In this document: positions 30,310-41,132 of the stretch, one piece after another
Layout of the letters: each line of letters opens with the position of its first letter
Position numbering within the stretch: position 1 is the stretch's first letter
Origin: Phytopythium helicoides
Lineage: Eukaryota; Oomycota; Peronosporomycetes; Pythiales; Pythiaceae
Length of the DNA stretch: 64,000 bases
Assembly (NCBI GenBank): GCA_024867545.1
Contig: JANFNE010000026.1
Coordinates: 434,001-498,000, forward strand
Direction: 5' to 3'
The notes under the pieces: generated by a model
Database searches by the model: none
What the model saw: only the letters and a program-made list of their open reading frames with translations
What the model was told of the DNA's origin: nothing
Position numbers and translations under genes: made by a program

Positions 30310-31401
30310 ATGAAGCGCCGCCACAGACTTTGGATCGCGTCGACTCTCGTCAGGACTGCTGCATCTCTCATAGTACTCGCACCTGTGGCGAGTGCTTCGT
30401 CAGAGTCGTCGTCTTCGTCGTCGTCAAATTCTTCCTCATGGGTAGAAGAGAACCTCTCGTCAAATGTGTCGTCTGCAACTGTGACCGGGGTGCTTGACGA
30501 CCTGAGCATGTCTGAGAGTATTACCCAAGGCCCCGCGCTCGTGGCGACTGCGATGCTGCTGCTCGGCTGCTTCTTCGGCATCGTTGGAAGTCTTTACATC
30601 AAGCCGATCATCTTCATCGATGCCTTCATCCTCGGAGGCTACGCCTTCGCAACTCTTGTCGACAGCGCGTTGGTGGGCTGGTCATACTCCGTGGTTGCGT
30701 CTTGGATGGGATTCCTAGTCGGAGGGATTATTCTGGCGGCTGTCGCTCTCTCCGTCGCTCGCCTCAGCGTGTGCTTAGTCGGCGCTGCGGCTGGTGTCGT
30801 GCTCGCATACGTACTCTTCATCTTCATCGGGCGTCCGCTGAACACTACCGACCCGATCATGGTTCTAGTAGTGCTATCTCTCATTCTCGGAGGTCTCGGT
30901 GGCGTCGCGGTCTGGAGCAGTGCGCGACTCGTGCTGATAGCAGCAACCAGCTGGACGGGTGCAGGGGTCATCACGTACGCCATAGGGTACTTTGCGGGCG
31001 GATTCCCAAACGCAAGCGGACTGGATGCGTTCTGGGACGACCAGCGAAGCGGAATGAGCTGGGCTCACGCCTTCCCTGGCACGTGGTGGGCATATCTCGC
31101 AGGCATGCTGGTGCTCTTCTCGGGCGGATTAGCTGCTCAAATCCATATTGTGCGCGCGATTGAAGCGCGCCGTTGTGAGCTCGAGGGATGCAGTGACGAT
31201 GAGCACAACCCAGAATGTGGACTAGACATCGTTGTGACTCCCGTAAGCAGTAGCTACAGCAGCGAGAAGGGCGGGCGAAGCGTCTACCTCGCCAATGGTA
31301 GCACGCTGAGCAGCTGCACTAATGGTAGCATGGACTTCGACACCCGGATCCGGCACTCGCAGCTAAACCCCTACTCCAGGCAGCCGGGAATATTGGTCTG
31401 A
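30310..31401 (+). CDS. Multi-pass membrane protein, TM7S3/TM198-like domain, copy 2
   Basis: Single exon, 363 residues. N-terminal signal peptide (ASLIVLAPVASAS), then a poly-Ser stretch, then about seven membrane helices in the same order as the upstream gene. Shared landmarks are the Gly-Gly-Tyr-Ala helix, Ala/Gly-rich central helices, a FAGGFPNASGLDAFW loop matching FTGGFPTTFELVKFW, and a WWAYLAG helix matching WWGFFAA. A Ser/Asn-rich C-terminal tail of about 90 residues is extra. The same orientation and 278-bp gap suggest an old tandem duplication. Confidence 0.8.
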   Translation: MKRRHRLWIASTLVRTAASLIVLAPVASASSESSSSSSSNSSSWVEENLSSNVSSATVTGVLDDLSMSESITQGPALVATAMLLLGCFFGIVGSLYIKPIIFIDAFILGGYAFATLVDSALVGWSYSVVASWMGFLVGGIILAAVALSVARLSVCLVGAAAGVVLAYVLFIFIGRPLNTTDPIMVLVVLSLILGGLGGVAVWSSARLVLIAATSWTGAGVITYAIGYFAGGFPNASGLDAFWDDQRSGMSWAHAFPGTWWAYLAGMLVLFSGGLAAQIHIVRAIEARRCELEGCSDDEHNPECGLDIVVTPVSSSYSSEKGGRSVYLANGSTLSSCTNGSMDFDTRIRHSQLNPYSRQPGILV

Positions 31402-31870
31402 GCTGCAATGCATGAGATAGTAGAGTAGCTCAACATATCAAATCGATTGGAGGTCCGTGCTGTGCTGCAAAGCTGCATGATGTTGATGATACTGAGAGTC
31501 GCACTTGAGACCACAATGAATCAGCATGAGCAGGCGTTCGTTTCAAAAAACTCAAGCCAAGAGGCTCCCGATCCGATCGGACAAGCACACATCAAGCAGC
31601 TTAGCTGTACCGTACCGGCCGGGAGTTTCATAAGCGAACACGTTGCACCTGTTGCGGGCACTGCCGATGACCGTCGATCCGCCCAATCAGCGCGCAGGAG
31701 ACTGTCCTCCGAGGTCTCGACCACCCCTGGGGATGGGCGCCACCCTAGACTCGTCTCTGCGCATCAGCCAGTCGCCAAACGACCCTAGGTCGAGTCTCGA
31801 GAGATCGTTGCCACCGTCAAAGCTCACTTTCGAGCAGGCCATTCGAACACCAGGCTCCTTCTGTCTGGTC
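31402..31870. other. Intergenic/5' region of ABCB transporter 1
   Basis: No separate gene. The ABC open frame extends back to 31643, but the 76 codons before the Met at 31871 have no counterpart in the second ABCB gene and are probably 5' leader. Confidence 0.5.
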
Positions 31871-34800
31871 ATGAGTCAATCCGACCAGTATGTTGAGCTC
31901 CAGAGTCCGAGGCAGGGGTCCGCCAAAGTCTCTGCCAAGATCACTGACTCCTCCCACACGAACGATGCGGTCTCGCTTCGGTCGCTGTTTCGGTTCGCAG
32001 ACCGAACAGACTGCCTCCTCATGGGTGTTGGGACGCTCGGTGGGCTTGGAGCGGGCATGTCGGAGCCGCTGCAGGTATTGCTGTTTGGTGATGTACTCAA
32101 CGCCTTCAACCCCGCCGAAGTGTCGACGCTGGACGCTGACATGCGGGCTGACGTGAACCGCGTCGCTCTCAACTTTGTCCTTGTTGGTCTTTTTGTCCTC
32201 GTCTGTGGCGTCGTTCAAATGGCGTGCTGGTCCATCGCAGGAGCTCGACAAGCCAAAAGGATACGTGGAGCATACGTTTTCGCCGTTTTATCCAAGGACA
32301 TTGGGTGGTTCGACTTGCACGAGTCTCGAGAGCTCGTCACACGAGTCGCCGTAGCAGCTGTGACAATCCAGGAAGCACTCGGATGCCGCATGGGTGACGC
32401 GATCCGATTCTTCTCCATGGCGGCTTCGGGTGTTGCCATCGGTGTTTGGAGAGGATGGGAGCTGGCTCTACTCATACTTGCATGCACCCCAGCTGTAGCA
32501 GCCAGCATCTTCATCGCAACTAAAGTACTCGCTCGTGCTACCAAGTCAAGCCACGAATCCTACAGCCAAGCGGGGGCTATTGCAGAAGAGGCTCTAGGCA
32601 ACATCCGCACTGTGCACACCCTCAACGCAACGCAGCATTTTCAAGACAAATACGCAGAGGCTCAGGGACTGTCAGCTCGAGCTGGAGTGCAGCGCAGCGT
32701 GGCCGTTGGATGGGGGACAGGATTGATGTACTTCACCACGTTTTGCTCGTATGCTGGTGCCATGTACTTTGGGGCCTGGAAAATATCCAACGACCAGCTT
32801 GTAGAAGGTGGGCATGCTGTTTGTGAAGCCAGCGCGTGGGGGTGCTACGACGGTGGACGAGTCATCACTGTATTCTTCTCCGTCATGGCAGCAGCAATGG
32901 CGCTTGGACAAGGTGCCCCGTGCCTCCAGGCGATCACCTCGGCTCGTGCAGCAGCCGTTGGAGTGTTCGAGGCAATTGACAGTCCGTCACGCATAGATCC
33001 AGCGTCGGTAGCGGGCAAGGTCTTGACCCAGGTGCGTGGTGCAGTCGAATTCCGCAGCGTGGCGTTTGCATATCCATCACGCCCCGACGTGCTTGTGTGT
33101 CGCAACTATTCCCTCAACATTCAGCCAGGCGAAATCTTGGCGTTGGTTGGACCCAGTGGAAGCGGGAAGAGTACAATTGTGAGCCTGCTCGAGCGGTTCT
33201 ATGATCCAACAGAAGGAAGTGTCCTACTGGATGGGCATGATCTTCGTGAGCTAAATGTCAAGTGGCTTCGACAGCAGATTGGGTTTGTTGGACAGGAGCC
33301 TGTTTTGTTTTCCACTTCGATACTCGAAAACATTCGTTATGGGAAGCCAGATGCCAGTGATGACGAAGTCGTGGCCGCCGCAAGAATGGCAAACGCCTAC
33401 GACTTCACCATGGAGTTTCCAGATCAGTTCGCTACACATGTTGGTGAAGGTGGAGGACAGCTTTCTGGTGGACAAAAGCAACGCATTGCGATCGCTCGAG
33501 CATTGGTGATGAATCCGTCTATCCTGCTGTTAGATGAAGCAACAAGCGCTCTTGATGCAGCCAGCGAGAAAGTGGTTCAGGAATCGCTTGACATGCTATT
33601 CGGTTCTGAAAATGGTGTGAGTCGAACAATCATTATCATTGCGCATAGGCTTTCAACTGTTCGGAACGCCTCGCGGATCGCTGTCCACGATAATGGTACG
33701 ATCGTCGAGATTGGATCACATGATGAGCTAGTGGCGATCGGAGGAGGCCATTATCGACGCTTGATTGAGTTGCAAGAAGGAGTACTCTCAGCGAGCGAAG
33801 TAAGGGAGACATCAACTGTAGACCGACTCACTAGCGCGCGTTCAACATTCGTCCCAGCAAACAACAACGACTTCGGCTTCAAGCTTGCTTCAAACGACGA
33901 TAAAGTGGGTGGCTCCGTCACAAATTCTGCCGAAGAAGAAATTATACCGATGCCATCACGTCGACTGTGGTCGTTGACACTGCTTGAGTGGAAATTTCTT
34001 CTTCTAGGTAGCATCGGGGCTCTTATTAATGGGGCGATTTACCCTGCTTGGGGTGTTATTCTGGCGAACCTCGTCGTACTCTTCTACCGATACGACTACG
34101 ACAAGGATGAAATGATGTCTCATGCTATGGTTTGGACCTGGGCGTTCGTCATTCTTGGAGTTGTTTTCGGTATGTCGCACTTAGTACAGCACTACGGCTT
34201 TGGGATGGTCGCTCAGCAACTGATCTCGCGCGTCCGTAACACAACTTTCTGCTCAATGCTTCGCCAAGATATCGCTTGGTTTGATTCATTTGGAAGCACA
34301 TCGGGAGCTCTTGTCGAGCGTCTCGCATCGGATTCTACACTACTGCAGTCGGCAACGTCTGACTTACTCAACCAAACACTGGTTAATATCGCAACACTGG
34401 GCATTGCAGTCGCTATTTGTTTGTATCACAGCTGGGAAATCACTCTAGGTGTGGTAGCAACATTACCCGTCTTCGTCTTTAGCGCTTATATGGAGATGAA
34501 GCAGCTCCACGGCACGTTGCACAACAAAGAGGCCAACGATGCTGATGCTGAGGCAGCGAGTGTGTTCAGCGAAGGAATCGGCTCGATTCGAACAACTGCT
34601 GCATTAGGTCTCGAAACCTATCTGAGCATGAGATACTCGGAGCTTCTCGCCATGGCAAAAATGGTTGACATCCATAGCGGAATTATCTCCGGGGTCGCTT
34701 TTGGAGTGGCGCAGGGAATCATGTTTTGGAATTTGGCATTTTTGCTTTGGCTAGGTGGACTTCTCGTCTCCAATGGCCATGTCGCGTTTGAAGATCTCAC

Positions 34801-35725
34801 AATGGTGCTTGTTGTGATCATGATTAGTATGATCGCAGTCGGAGGATCTGCGCAAAACGAGACCGGCAAGGCCCAAGCACAAAAAGCGGCTTCAAATATC
34901 TTCTCCGTAATCGACCGCGAGCCGAACATCGACGCAACATCTACATCTGGTAAAATTCTGCAAGTCAAAAAGCTTCTCGGCGACTTGGTGTTCGAGAACG
35001 TCTCATTCGCGTACCCAACACGTCCAGACAAGCAAGTCTACTCTCGCTACAACCTCACTATCAAGAGCGGACAAACTGTCGCACTCGTCGGCGCTAGTGG
35101 AAGCGGTAAAAGCACGGCGATTTCTCTTCTCGAGCGGTTTTACGACCCGAATGCCGGTCGTGTGACTCTCGACGGCGTTGACCTTCGAGAGCTCAACCTT
35201 CCTTGGGTTCGTGATCGCATCTCTCTCGTCAGTCAGGAACCAGTGTTGTTCTCAGGCACTATCGGTGAGAACATCGCGATGGGAAAACCCGGAGCCACGC
35301 GCGAAGAAGTCATTGAAGCGGCGAAACAAGCTAACGCATACGACTTTATCAGCAACTTTCCTGATGGCCTCGACACGCAAGTGGGAGATCGTGGTGCTCA
35401 AGTCTCGGGAGGACAGAAGCAACGCATTGCCATTGCGCGAGCCATTCTACGTGACCCGGATGTGCTGTTGTTGGATGAGGCGACAAGTGCACTGGACAAC
35501 GAGAGTGAGCGTGTGGTGCAGGCGTCACTGGACTCTTTGATGGCGACCAAGAAGCGCACGACGGTGGTGGTGGCGCATCGGTTGTCAACGATCCAGCGTG
35601 CAGACTTGATCTGCGTGACGCAGGATGGAGTGATTGTGGAGCAGGGCACGCATGCAGAGCTAATGCGTCAATCCGACGGCGTATATCGCTCGCTTGTTGC
35701 CAACCAGCTTCAATCGTATCAATAA
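31871..35725 (+). CDS. ABCB (P-glycoprotein/MDR type) full transporter 1
   Basis: 1,284 residues from the ATG at 31871, with TMD-NBD-TMD-NBD order and no intron. The start is chosen because it aligns with the second ABCB gene here (1,288 residues). NBD1: Walker A GPSGSGKST near residue 427, signature LSGGQKQRIAIARAL, Walker B ILLLDEATSALD, switch His in AHRLSTV. NBD2: Walker A GASGSGKST near 1074, signature VSGGQKQRIAIARAI, LLLDEATSALD, AHRLST. All ATPase residues are intact. It should export hydrophobic compounds or conjugates at the plasma membrane or an endomembrane. NBD2 is nearly the same at nucleotide level as in the gene at 58558, unlike NBD1. Confidence 0.93.
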   Translation: MSQSDQYVELQSPRQGSAKVSAKITDSSHTNDAVSLRSLFRFADRTDCLLMGVGTLGGLGAGMSEPLQVLLFGDVLNAFNPAEVSTLDADMRADVNRVALNFVLVGLFVLVCGVVQMACWSIAGARQAKRIRGAYVFAVLSKDIGWFDLHESRELVTRVAVAAVTIQEALGCRMGDAIRFFSMAASGVAIGVWRGWELALLILACTPAVAASIFIATKVLARATKSSHESYSQAGAIAEEALGNIRTVHTLNATQHFQDKYAEAQGLSARAGVQRSVAVGWGTGLMYFTTFCSYAGAMYFGAWKISNDQLVEGGHAVCEASAWGCYDGGRVITVFFSVMAAAMALGQGAPCLQAITSARAAAVGVFEAIDSPSRIDPASVAGKVLTQVRGAVEFRSVAFAYPSRPDVLVCRNYSLNIQPGEILALVGPSGSGKSTIVSLLERFYDPTEGSVLLDGHDLRELNVKWLRQQIGFVGQEPVLFSTSILENIRYGKPDASDDEVVAAARMANAYDFTMEFPDQFATHVGEGGGQLSGGQKQRIAIARALVMNPSILLLDEATSALDAASEKVVQESLDMLFGSENGVSRTIIIIAHRLSTVRNASRIAVHDNGTIVEIGSHDELVAIGGGHYRRLIELQEGVLSASEVRETSTVDRLTSARSTFVPANNNDFGFKLASNDDKVGGSVTNSAEEEIIPMPSRRLWSLTLLEWKFLLLGSIGALINGAIYPAWGVILANLVVLFYRYDYDKDEMMSHAMVWTWAFVILGVVFGMSHLVQHYGFGMVAQQLISRVRNTTFCSMLRQDIAWFDSFGSTSGALVERLASDSTLLQSATSDLLNQTLVNIATLGIAVAICLYHSWEITLGVVATLPVFVFSAYMEMKQLHGTLHNKEANDADAEAASVFSEGIGSIRTTAALGLETYLSMRYSELLAMAKMVDIHSGIISGVAFGVAQGIMFWNLAFLLWLGGLLVSNGHVAFEDLTMVLVVIMISMIAVGGSAQNETGKAQAQKAASNIFSVIDREPNIDATSTSGKILQVKKLLGDLVFENVSFAYPTRPDKQVYSRYNLTIKSGQTVALVGASGSGKSTAISLLERFYDPNAGRVTLDGVDLRELNLPWVRDRISLVSQEPVLFSGTIGENIAMGKPGATREEVIEAAKQANAYDFISNFPDGLDTQVGDRGAQVSGGQKQRIAIARAILRDPDVLLLDEATSALDNESERVVQASLDSLMATKKRTTVVVAHRLSTIQRADLICVTQDGVIVEQGTHAELMRQSDGVYRSLVANQLQSYQ

Positions 35726-35804
35726 GAAAACGCTCAAACTTGTGCATTGTTTACAACTGCTAGGAATTGGTCAACTGCTACCACCCCTTGCTGTGTGCGC
35801 TTTC

Positions 35805-36536
35805 TTACGGCTTGGTGAGACCGAACTGGGTGAAAAAACCGTTCATGGACTCACGGATCTCGTCGTGGAACGGGATGGCCTTCATGCGCGCGATCCAGGC
35901 CGACACCTTCTCGTACTTGGAGAAATCGTAGCCCATGGTCTCGAGCTGGTCGATTTCGCAGTACGCCGCGTAATCAGCGATCGTCGGGGCGTCCGTGTGA
36001 GCAATGTAGTCGTGGTCAAGGAACTTCTCGAGAAGCGAGAACTGCTGCTCGATGAGCTTGTCCTTGTTCTCAATGAAGATCAGATCCTTGGGCGTGGCGA
36101 CACCAAGCTTCTGGCCGATCACGGGACGCACGATCTCGAGCGTGAACTTGCGCGTGCCGGTGTGGTGCCAGTGGAGGAACTCGTTGACCTTGGCACGCGC
36201 GTGGGCATCGGTCGGGTAGAGGTCGGTCCACTGGTACTTGTCAGCGAGGTAGGCGAGGATGGCCATGCCCTCGAAGAGCACAAAGTCGCCGTCCTTGATC
36301 ACCGGCACGAGCTTGTTGGGGTTCATTGCCAGAAACTCTTCCGACTTGATGACCTCGCCACCGGGCGCCGTCAGCACAAACTCGTGCTCAACTCCCTTGA
36401 CCTTGAGGGCCCAAGCCACTGTGTCATTCCGCCACGTCAGCTACATTCCGACACAAGCAGCAATCCTGGAAGCTGCAGTCCTACCGGAACGGGAAGGCTG
36501 GCTGACGAGGTTAGCGTAGAGCGTGAGGGTGGACAT
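35805..36536 (-). CDS. Glutathione S-transferase, theta-like, subtype B copy 1
   Basis: Two exons (36536-36485 and 36418-35805) give 221 residues starting MSTLTLYANLVSQPSRSVAW. The catalytic-type Ser is in VSQPSR, the cis-Pro loop in NPNKLVPV, and FEGMAILAYL precedes the C-terminal domain with DAPTIADYAAY. The only intron lies after the SQPSRS codons, a position also used by subtype C but not by subtype A. It is convergent with ABCB transporter 1 (stops 79 bp apart). The pair resembles that at 58.6-63.3 kb. Confidence 0.9.
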
Positions 36537-37036
36537 CGCACTCGGAGGAGGAGGAGAGGACTTGCTGCTTGATGCGCGAAACGAAGAATGAGGTCAGGCG
36601 GGGGAGCCAAATCAAGCGGATCGGTCAGGGGGAGAGCAGCCGAGGGGATTTGCAATAAAAAAGCCAAGCAACGCCGCGTGCTATGTGCGTGGCAGGAAGT
36701 TCCTGCGGATAGGAAGGTTGACGAAATAGCTTGAGCCAACAGCGAGAGTAGCGAGCGCGAGAGGAGAGGGACCTTGTCGGATCGGATGGAAAGTCTTTTC
36801 CACACATGGGGGTGCAAACATATTCACAATTGCGCTTGGTCATCCCGTGGGGAGGAGCAGCGTCAAGTGTTGATCTTTGGTAATGGATGCCATCCTCCTA
36901 TTCGATGCGGTTGAATGCAATGCTCAACGAATCTCCTGTGCCTCCGTTTTGATGCTAGTAGGATTCAAATGCTAGCATGTTCTGAAACGTTACATGACAA
37001 ACTATTGCGGCGATAGCTCGCTCAAGGCCACCTAAC
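36537..37036. other. Promoter region between tandem subtype B GSTs
   Basis: 500 bp upstream of GST B1 and downstream of GST B2. No gene seen; open frames here are short and antisense to the leader. Confidence 0.5.
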
Positions 37037-37782
37037 TTACGGCTGCGCTGTAGCGCGAAGCCCGATCGCCTTGAGGAACGCATCGAGGCCCTCGTGCACC
37101 TCGTCGTGGAACGGGATGGCCTTCATGCGCGCGATCCAGGCCGACACCTTCTCATACTTGGAGAAGTCGTAACCCATCATCTCGAGCTGGTCGATCTCGC
37201 AGTACGCCGCGTAGTCAGCGATCGTCGGGGCGTCCGTGTGAGCAATGTAGTCGTGGTCAAGGAACTTCTCGAGAAGCGAGAACTGCTGCTCGATGAGCTT
37301 GTCGATGTTGGCAATGTACTCGAGGTCCTTGGGCGTGGCAGCGCCAAGCTTCTGGCCGATCACGGGACGCACGATCTCGAGCGTGAACTTGCGCGTGCCG
37401 GTGTGGTGCCAGTGGAGGAACTCGTTCACCTTGGCGCGCGCGTGGGCATTGGTCGGGTAGAGGTCGGTCCACTGGTACTTGTCAGCGAGGTAGGTGAAAA
37501 TGGCGTTGCTCTCGAAAAGCGTGAAGTCGCCGTCGCGCACGACGGGCACGAGGCCGTTCGGGTTCCACTTCTTGAACTCCTCCGAGGTGATGATCGGGCC
37601 GTTGAAATCCGTCTGCACCCACTCAAAGTCCTCGCCCTTGACCTTGAGAGCCCATCCGACTGTTTATCGATCGCAAGAGTTAGTCTCTCGAGGCAATAGC
37701 AGCAGACAGCAGCTCAGACAGAAGACGTACGAGCACGGCAAGGCTGGCTGACCCAGTTGGCGTAGAGCTTGACGGCGGACAT
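37037..37782 (-). CDS. Glutathione S-transferase, theta-like, subtype B copy 2
   Basis: Exons 37782-37731 and 37659-37037 give 224 residues starting MSAVKLYANWVSQPCRA. The intron position and phase match copy 1. From YLADKYQWTDLYPT to MKAIPFHDE the protein is nearly the same as copy 1. The glutathione-binding N-terminal third differs (DFNGPIITSEEFKKWNPNGLVP), which may point to a mosaic or selected difference. Tandem neighbour of copy 1 in the same orientation. Confidence 0.9.
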
Positions 37783-38937
37783 GGCGGTTGGGCTGGTGTT
37801 GTTGCTGCTGCTCGTGGACTTGCTCGACTTGCGCGAGAACTTGGCAAATGGAGACTGGAACGACCAACCGACCATGGCTGTCCTGCCGGTGATTCAGTCG
37901 GATCCACACCTGAACGAGCAGAGAGCACAGCCGTCGATGCACGTGCGAAAACGAGTTCTGGTCCGCATCTGCGCCGGGACGACGACCTACGAAGGGTGGA
38001 CAGCCACGCACGCGCTCGGGAATTCGGCGCCGGCCGGTGATCGCTGATGAGGTGAGTGAGATCAAGCGCTGAACTGGCTGCTGCCACTAGTCAGACAAAT
38101 CGGCGGATGCACGCGTATACTAGCGGAAATTATCCGGATGATGCTGACTTATATGAATGTACAAAATATGCTAAGCACTTACTTTATATTATATGTTTGA
38201 CAACTTAAACGGACGATATATCAACTGACTTGATAATTATTGTCGCATGCTCCGAAGCTATCCATACATACAATTTCCAAGTCAAATATGAAACTATACG
38301 CGCTCCACTGGTGAGATTACACAGTTGGATGATGACGGCAAGAGCTCCTCAAGTCCGTACTGTACGAACCGTATACAGTACGAGGCATCAACTCCACGAT
38401 CACCTTGATCACCGCGAAGTTTGGTCAGCGCTCGCAGGCCTTCGCATTGGCCTGTGGCTCGATCGCGCTTTGAGCTCAATCCTCATGAAGTCGAGCAACG
38501 CTGTCGTCTGCTCTACCGGTATTGGCACTGGGATGAAAATGCGGTGCTCCTCTCGTCATGAATGACTCGATTCGCCCATTCCACGCACTCACTTGTGGTG
38601 CTTGGCGACGTAAGCCGCACGGTTTACATCAGCTGGCGCCTCTCCATGGATCGCAGAAGCGTGGCACAGATGCTGTAACCCATCCAGGTGACGTAGGAGG
38701 CTCCCTATGGTCGATTGCGATCCAAATGCATCCGATCGATGGCGACGAGCAACTCGAAGTCTGCCAAACTCTTGTTTCGCTCTTTTGCATGGCGCGAGGG
38801 CGCTTCGATCGCACCCTCGCCTATAAATACTGAGCTACGATCTCTAGTTGCAGCGCTTGGTGTGCGCTCCATGTTCTGAGCTGTACTGCGTCGCGATTCC
38901 CAACGCCCCGACGCTTGCCTCATCGACCTTCGCCAGC
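37783..38937. other. Intergenic region of about 1.15 kb
   Basis: Contains the GST B2 promoter and an AT-rich stretch (about 38,100-38,330). No gene with recognisable features; open frames of 60-110 codons on both strands look like chance. Confidence 0.45.
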
Positions 38938-40041
38938 TCAAACCGCCGGAGCGAATCCCGACATGGACATGGCCGAGGTGCTTGCGGATGAGCGTGAGAG
39001 CTGCTCGTCGCTCGTCGCTAGCGCTAGCAACAGCGACTGGCGCCAGCCCTCGAGGTCCTCTCGCGTCTCGAACCGCATCCGCAGTGGCCGCGGCTTGCTA
39101 ACTCCACGCTCTCCGATGCGAACCACAAGCTCGAGCGAGTCTTCGTCTTCATCTGAAGGCTGCACGTATTGCACGTATCCTCGCCTTCTCGGCACATCGT
39201 GAGGCTTGTCGCTCGTGTAGTACGACAGCATTCTGTCTTGAACGACGAAGAAGTAGCGCTTCCACCGGCGCAATACCCCCGAGCGCTTGACCAACCACCC
39301 ACTGCGCTGCGTTGTGATCGACTGACGATCAAAAATGCACACGACGTCCGGGTCAAAGACCGACAGATTCACGGCGATCTGAGGAGACTCTCCAGTTGAC
39401 CATGCGCGGGATTTGCGCCGCGCAGGTGTCTTGAGCATCCGGAGCCACTGGTTCCGCTCGTCGACTCCATGTGCGCGGATTTCGATCGATTTGCCGCACG
39501 CACCAAAGATCTTGAAGCCCAATCGACTGCGCGTGTCGGTGTCATCAACGTGGGCAACACGAATCACTCCGCGAGGTTGGGAACCGTCCCCGAAATGGAC
39601 AGCAGGGACTGCAGCCGCCCTGACGCCCATTGCGCGAGGCGAAGCCTGCTTGAGAAACTCCTCGGACGGGAACGTCACAAAGTACGTCAACACAGGTCCA
39701 TTGAGGCAGAAGTACCTGTGCCTCCATTTGCCCAATCGTGTGCCACGCATCCACAGCCAGCCGCAGAATTGATCCTCGAGCGAGTGCACGGGGAGCTCAG
39801 TCGGGTGCATTTCCCTTCCTGTGATCGCGTCCGTATCGGTGCTCGTGTACCGCTGGCTCCGTGAGGACAGCGACGAAGAAGTTGGCGTCGAGGCGTAAGT
39901 TGACTCGGAGCTGTAGCTACTGTTGACGCAAGTCATCCAATCAAGGTTGAATGAGCTTCTACGGGCGAGGATATCCAATCCTAGCACCGTGGAGGAGCGA
40001 TCGCGGTCACTTGCCGAACGGGGGACTGCGACGATCGGCAT
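38938..40041 (-). CDS. Protein with two pleckstrin-homology domains
   Basis: Single exon, 367 residues. A Ser/Thr-rich N-terminus of about 80 residues is followed by PH domain 1 (FCGWLWMRG...WRHRYFCLNG to ERNQWLRML, about 90-205). PH domain 2 follows (RSGWLVKRSGVLRRWKRYFFVV to DLEGWRQSLL, about 245-345), and a Ser-rich tail. Both domains show the opening Gly-Trp-Leu, the basic strand-loop and the closing helix Trp. They suggest membrane phosphoinositide recruitment and an adaptor role. No enzymatic domain is present. Confidence 0.85.
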   Translation of the reverse strand: MPIVAVPRSASDRDRSSTVLGLDILARRSSFNLDWMTCVNSSYSSESTYASTPTSSSLSSRSQRYTSTDTDAITGREMHPTELPVHSLEDQFCGWLWMRGTRLGKWRHRYFCLNGPVLTYFVTFPSEEFLKQASPRAMGVRAAAVPAVHFGDGSQPRGVIRVAHVDDTDTRSRLGFKIFGACGKSIEIRAHGVDERNQWLRMLKTPARRKSRAWSTGESPQIAVNLSVFDPDVVCIFDRQSITTQRSGWLVKRSGVLRRWKRYFFVVQDRMLSYYTSDKPHDVPRRRGYVQYVQPSDEDEDSLELVVRIGERGVSKPRPLRMRFETREDLEGWRQSLLLALATSDEQLSRSSASTSAMSMSGFAPAV

Positions 40042-41132
40042 GTCTGCTTTCAGCGAGTGCGGACGTGGGGTTTCGACTCACTGAACACCCGCCTCACACC
40101 GCGCTCCAGGTTGAGACACGGGCGAGTATGGAGCGTGAGGGCAGCCCCGAATTGGCCGCGCTGGTCGCGAGTGTTTTGGGAAATAAATGGGATCGGGGGC
40201 CGGCAAGAGGAGCTGTCTCGTCCGATAGCGAGAGGTCATTGAAAAGCTTCTCGACGCTTGAATTTGAGTCGCGCTGCAGTCCATTTTTGCCTCAGGTTGT
40301 CAGAGCCCACACGGTCTTGATAGCATGAGACCCATCAGCTGAACCTCGAGCGAGCACAATCCCATGACCAAGTCCATTGTCAACAACAGCCGATCTCTTG
40401 ATCGCATTGGGCGATGACCAGCGCTTTATAAATAAAGGATCGGCAGTCTGCTCGACGCTCGCCGCGAGGCTTTGTTGGCCGATTGAAGCAGCCACTGCCT
40501 AAAATTACGTGGGTGCGCTTGACGTTCGCAATGATGAAAATAACAGCGTGTCGACACTTGATGGGTTGCATTCTTGATGGAATGAAAATCGTTGAGATCT
40601 TCGTGCAGACTAGCGTTACTTGAATTGAGGAGACTTTCATTATGCACGCAAAACATGGCTTTCAAGCCTTCTCGCGACTTTCTAGCATTAAACAAACCAA
40701 GTTTGATATGAATGGGTGCAGTGCTTGCAGCGTGCAACGATTCGTTCTTATGCCTGAATCTTGGCAATAGTCATCGCGCCATCGCTCGAATAGCGTGAGT
40801 TGACACACCCTGAGCTAAATGTGGGAGTGACGGCATTTGCAGCTTGGGCAGGGACTTGAAGATTTACCTCTGCAAGCATCCAATCGCACTCACACCGGTC
40901 ATTTAGCCGGTAGCGCTCGAAGTGGCGTGGATCTTCGCAGTTCTAATGCTTGGCCACAAGATGAGGAGGGGAATTTAGGTCTGAATCAATGAGATGGAGC
41001 TCAATCAGATCAGATGAAAACCTCATTGAACAATTGAGCACGGACAGCTTCAGCACGTTCCCACTACTCTGGAGACACTGGCTCTACACATTGAAACTCT
41101 ACTGCATACAATCAAACCCAAATGCAAACCGC
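40042..41132. other. Intergenic region of about 1.1 kb
   Basis: Nothing supported. It holds the promoter of the PH protein and the 3' flank of the CUE-Smr gene. Antisense frames at 40292-40767 overlap each other in different frames with no motif. Confidence 0.45.

Noticed and set aside
31643..31870. 76-residue N-terminal extension of ABCB transporter 1
   Set aside because: No counterpart in transporter 2 and no targeting character; the Met at 31871 aligns the two proteins.
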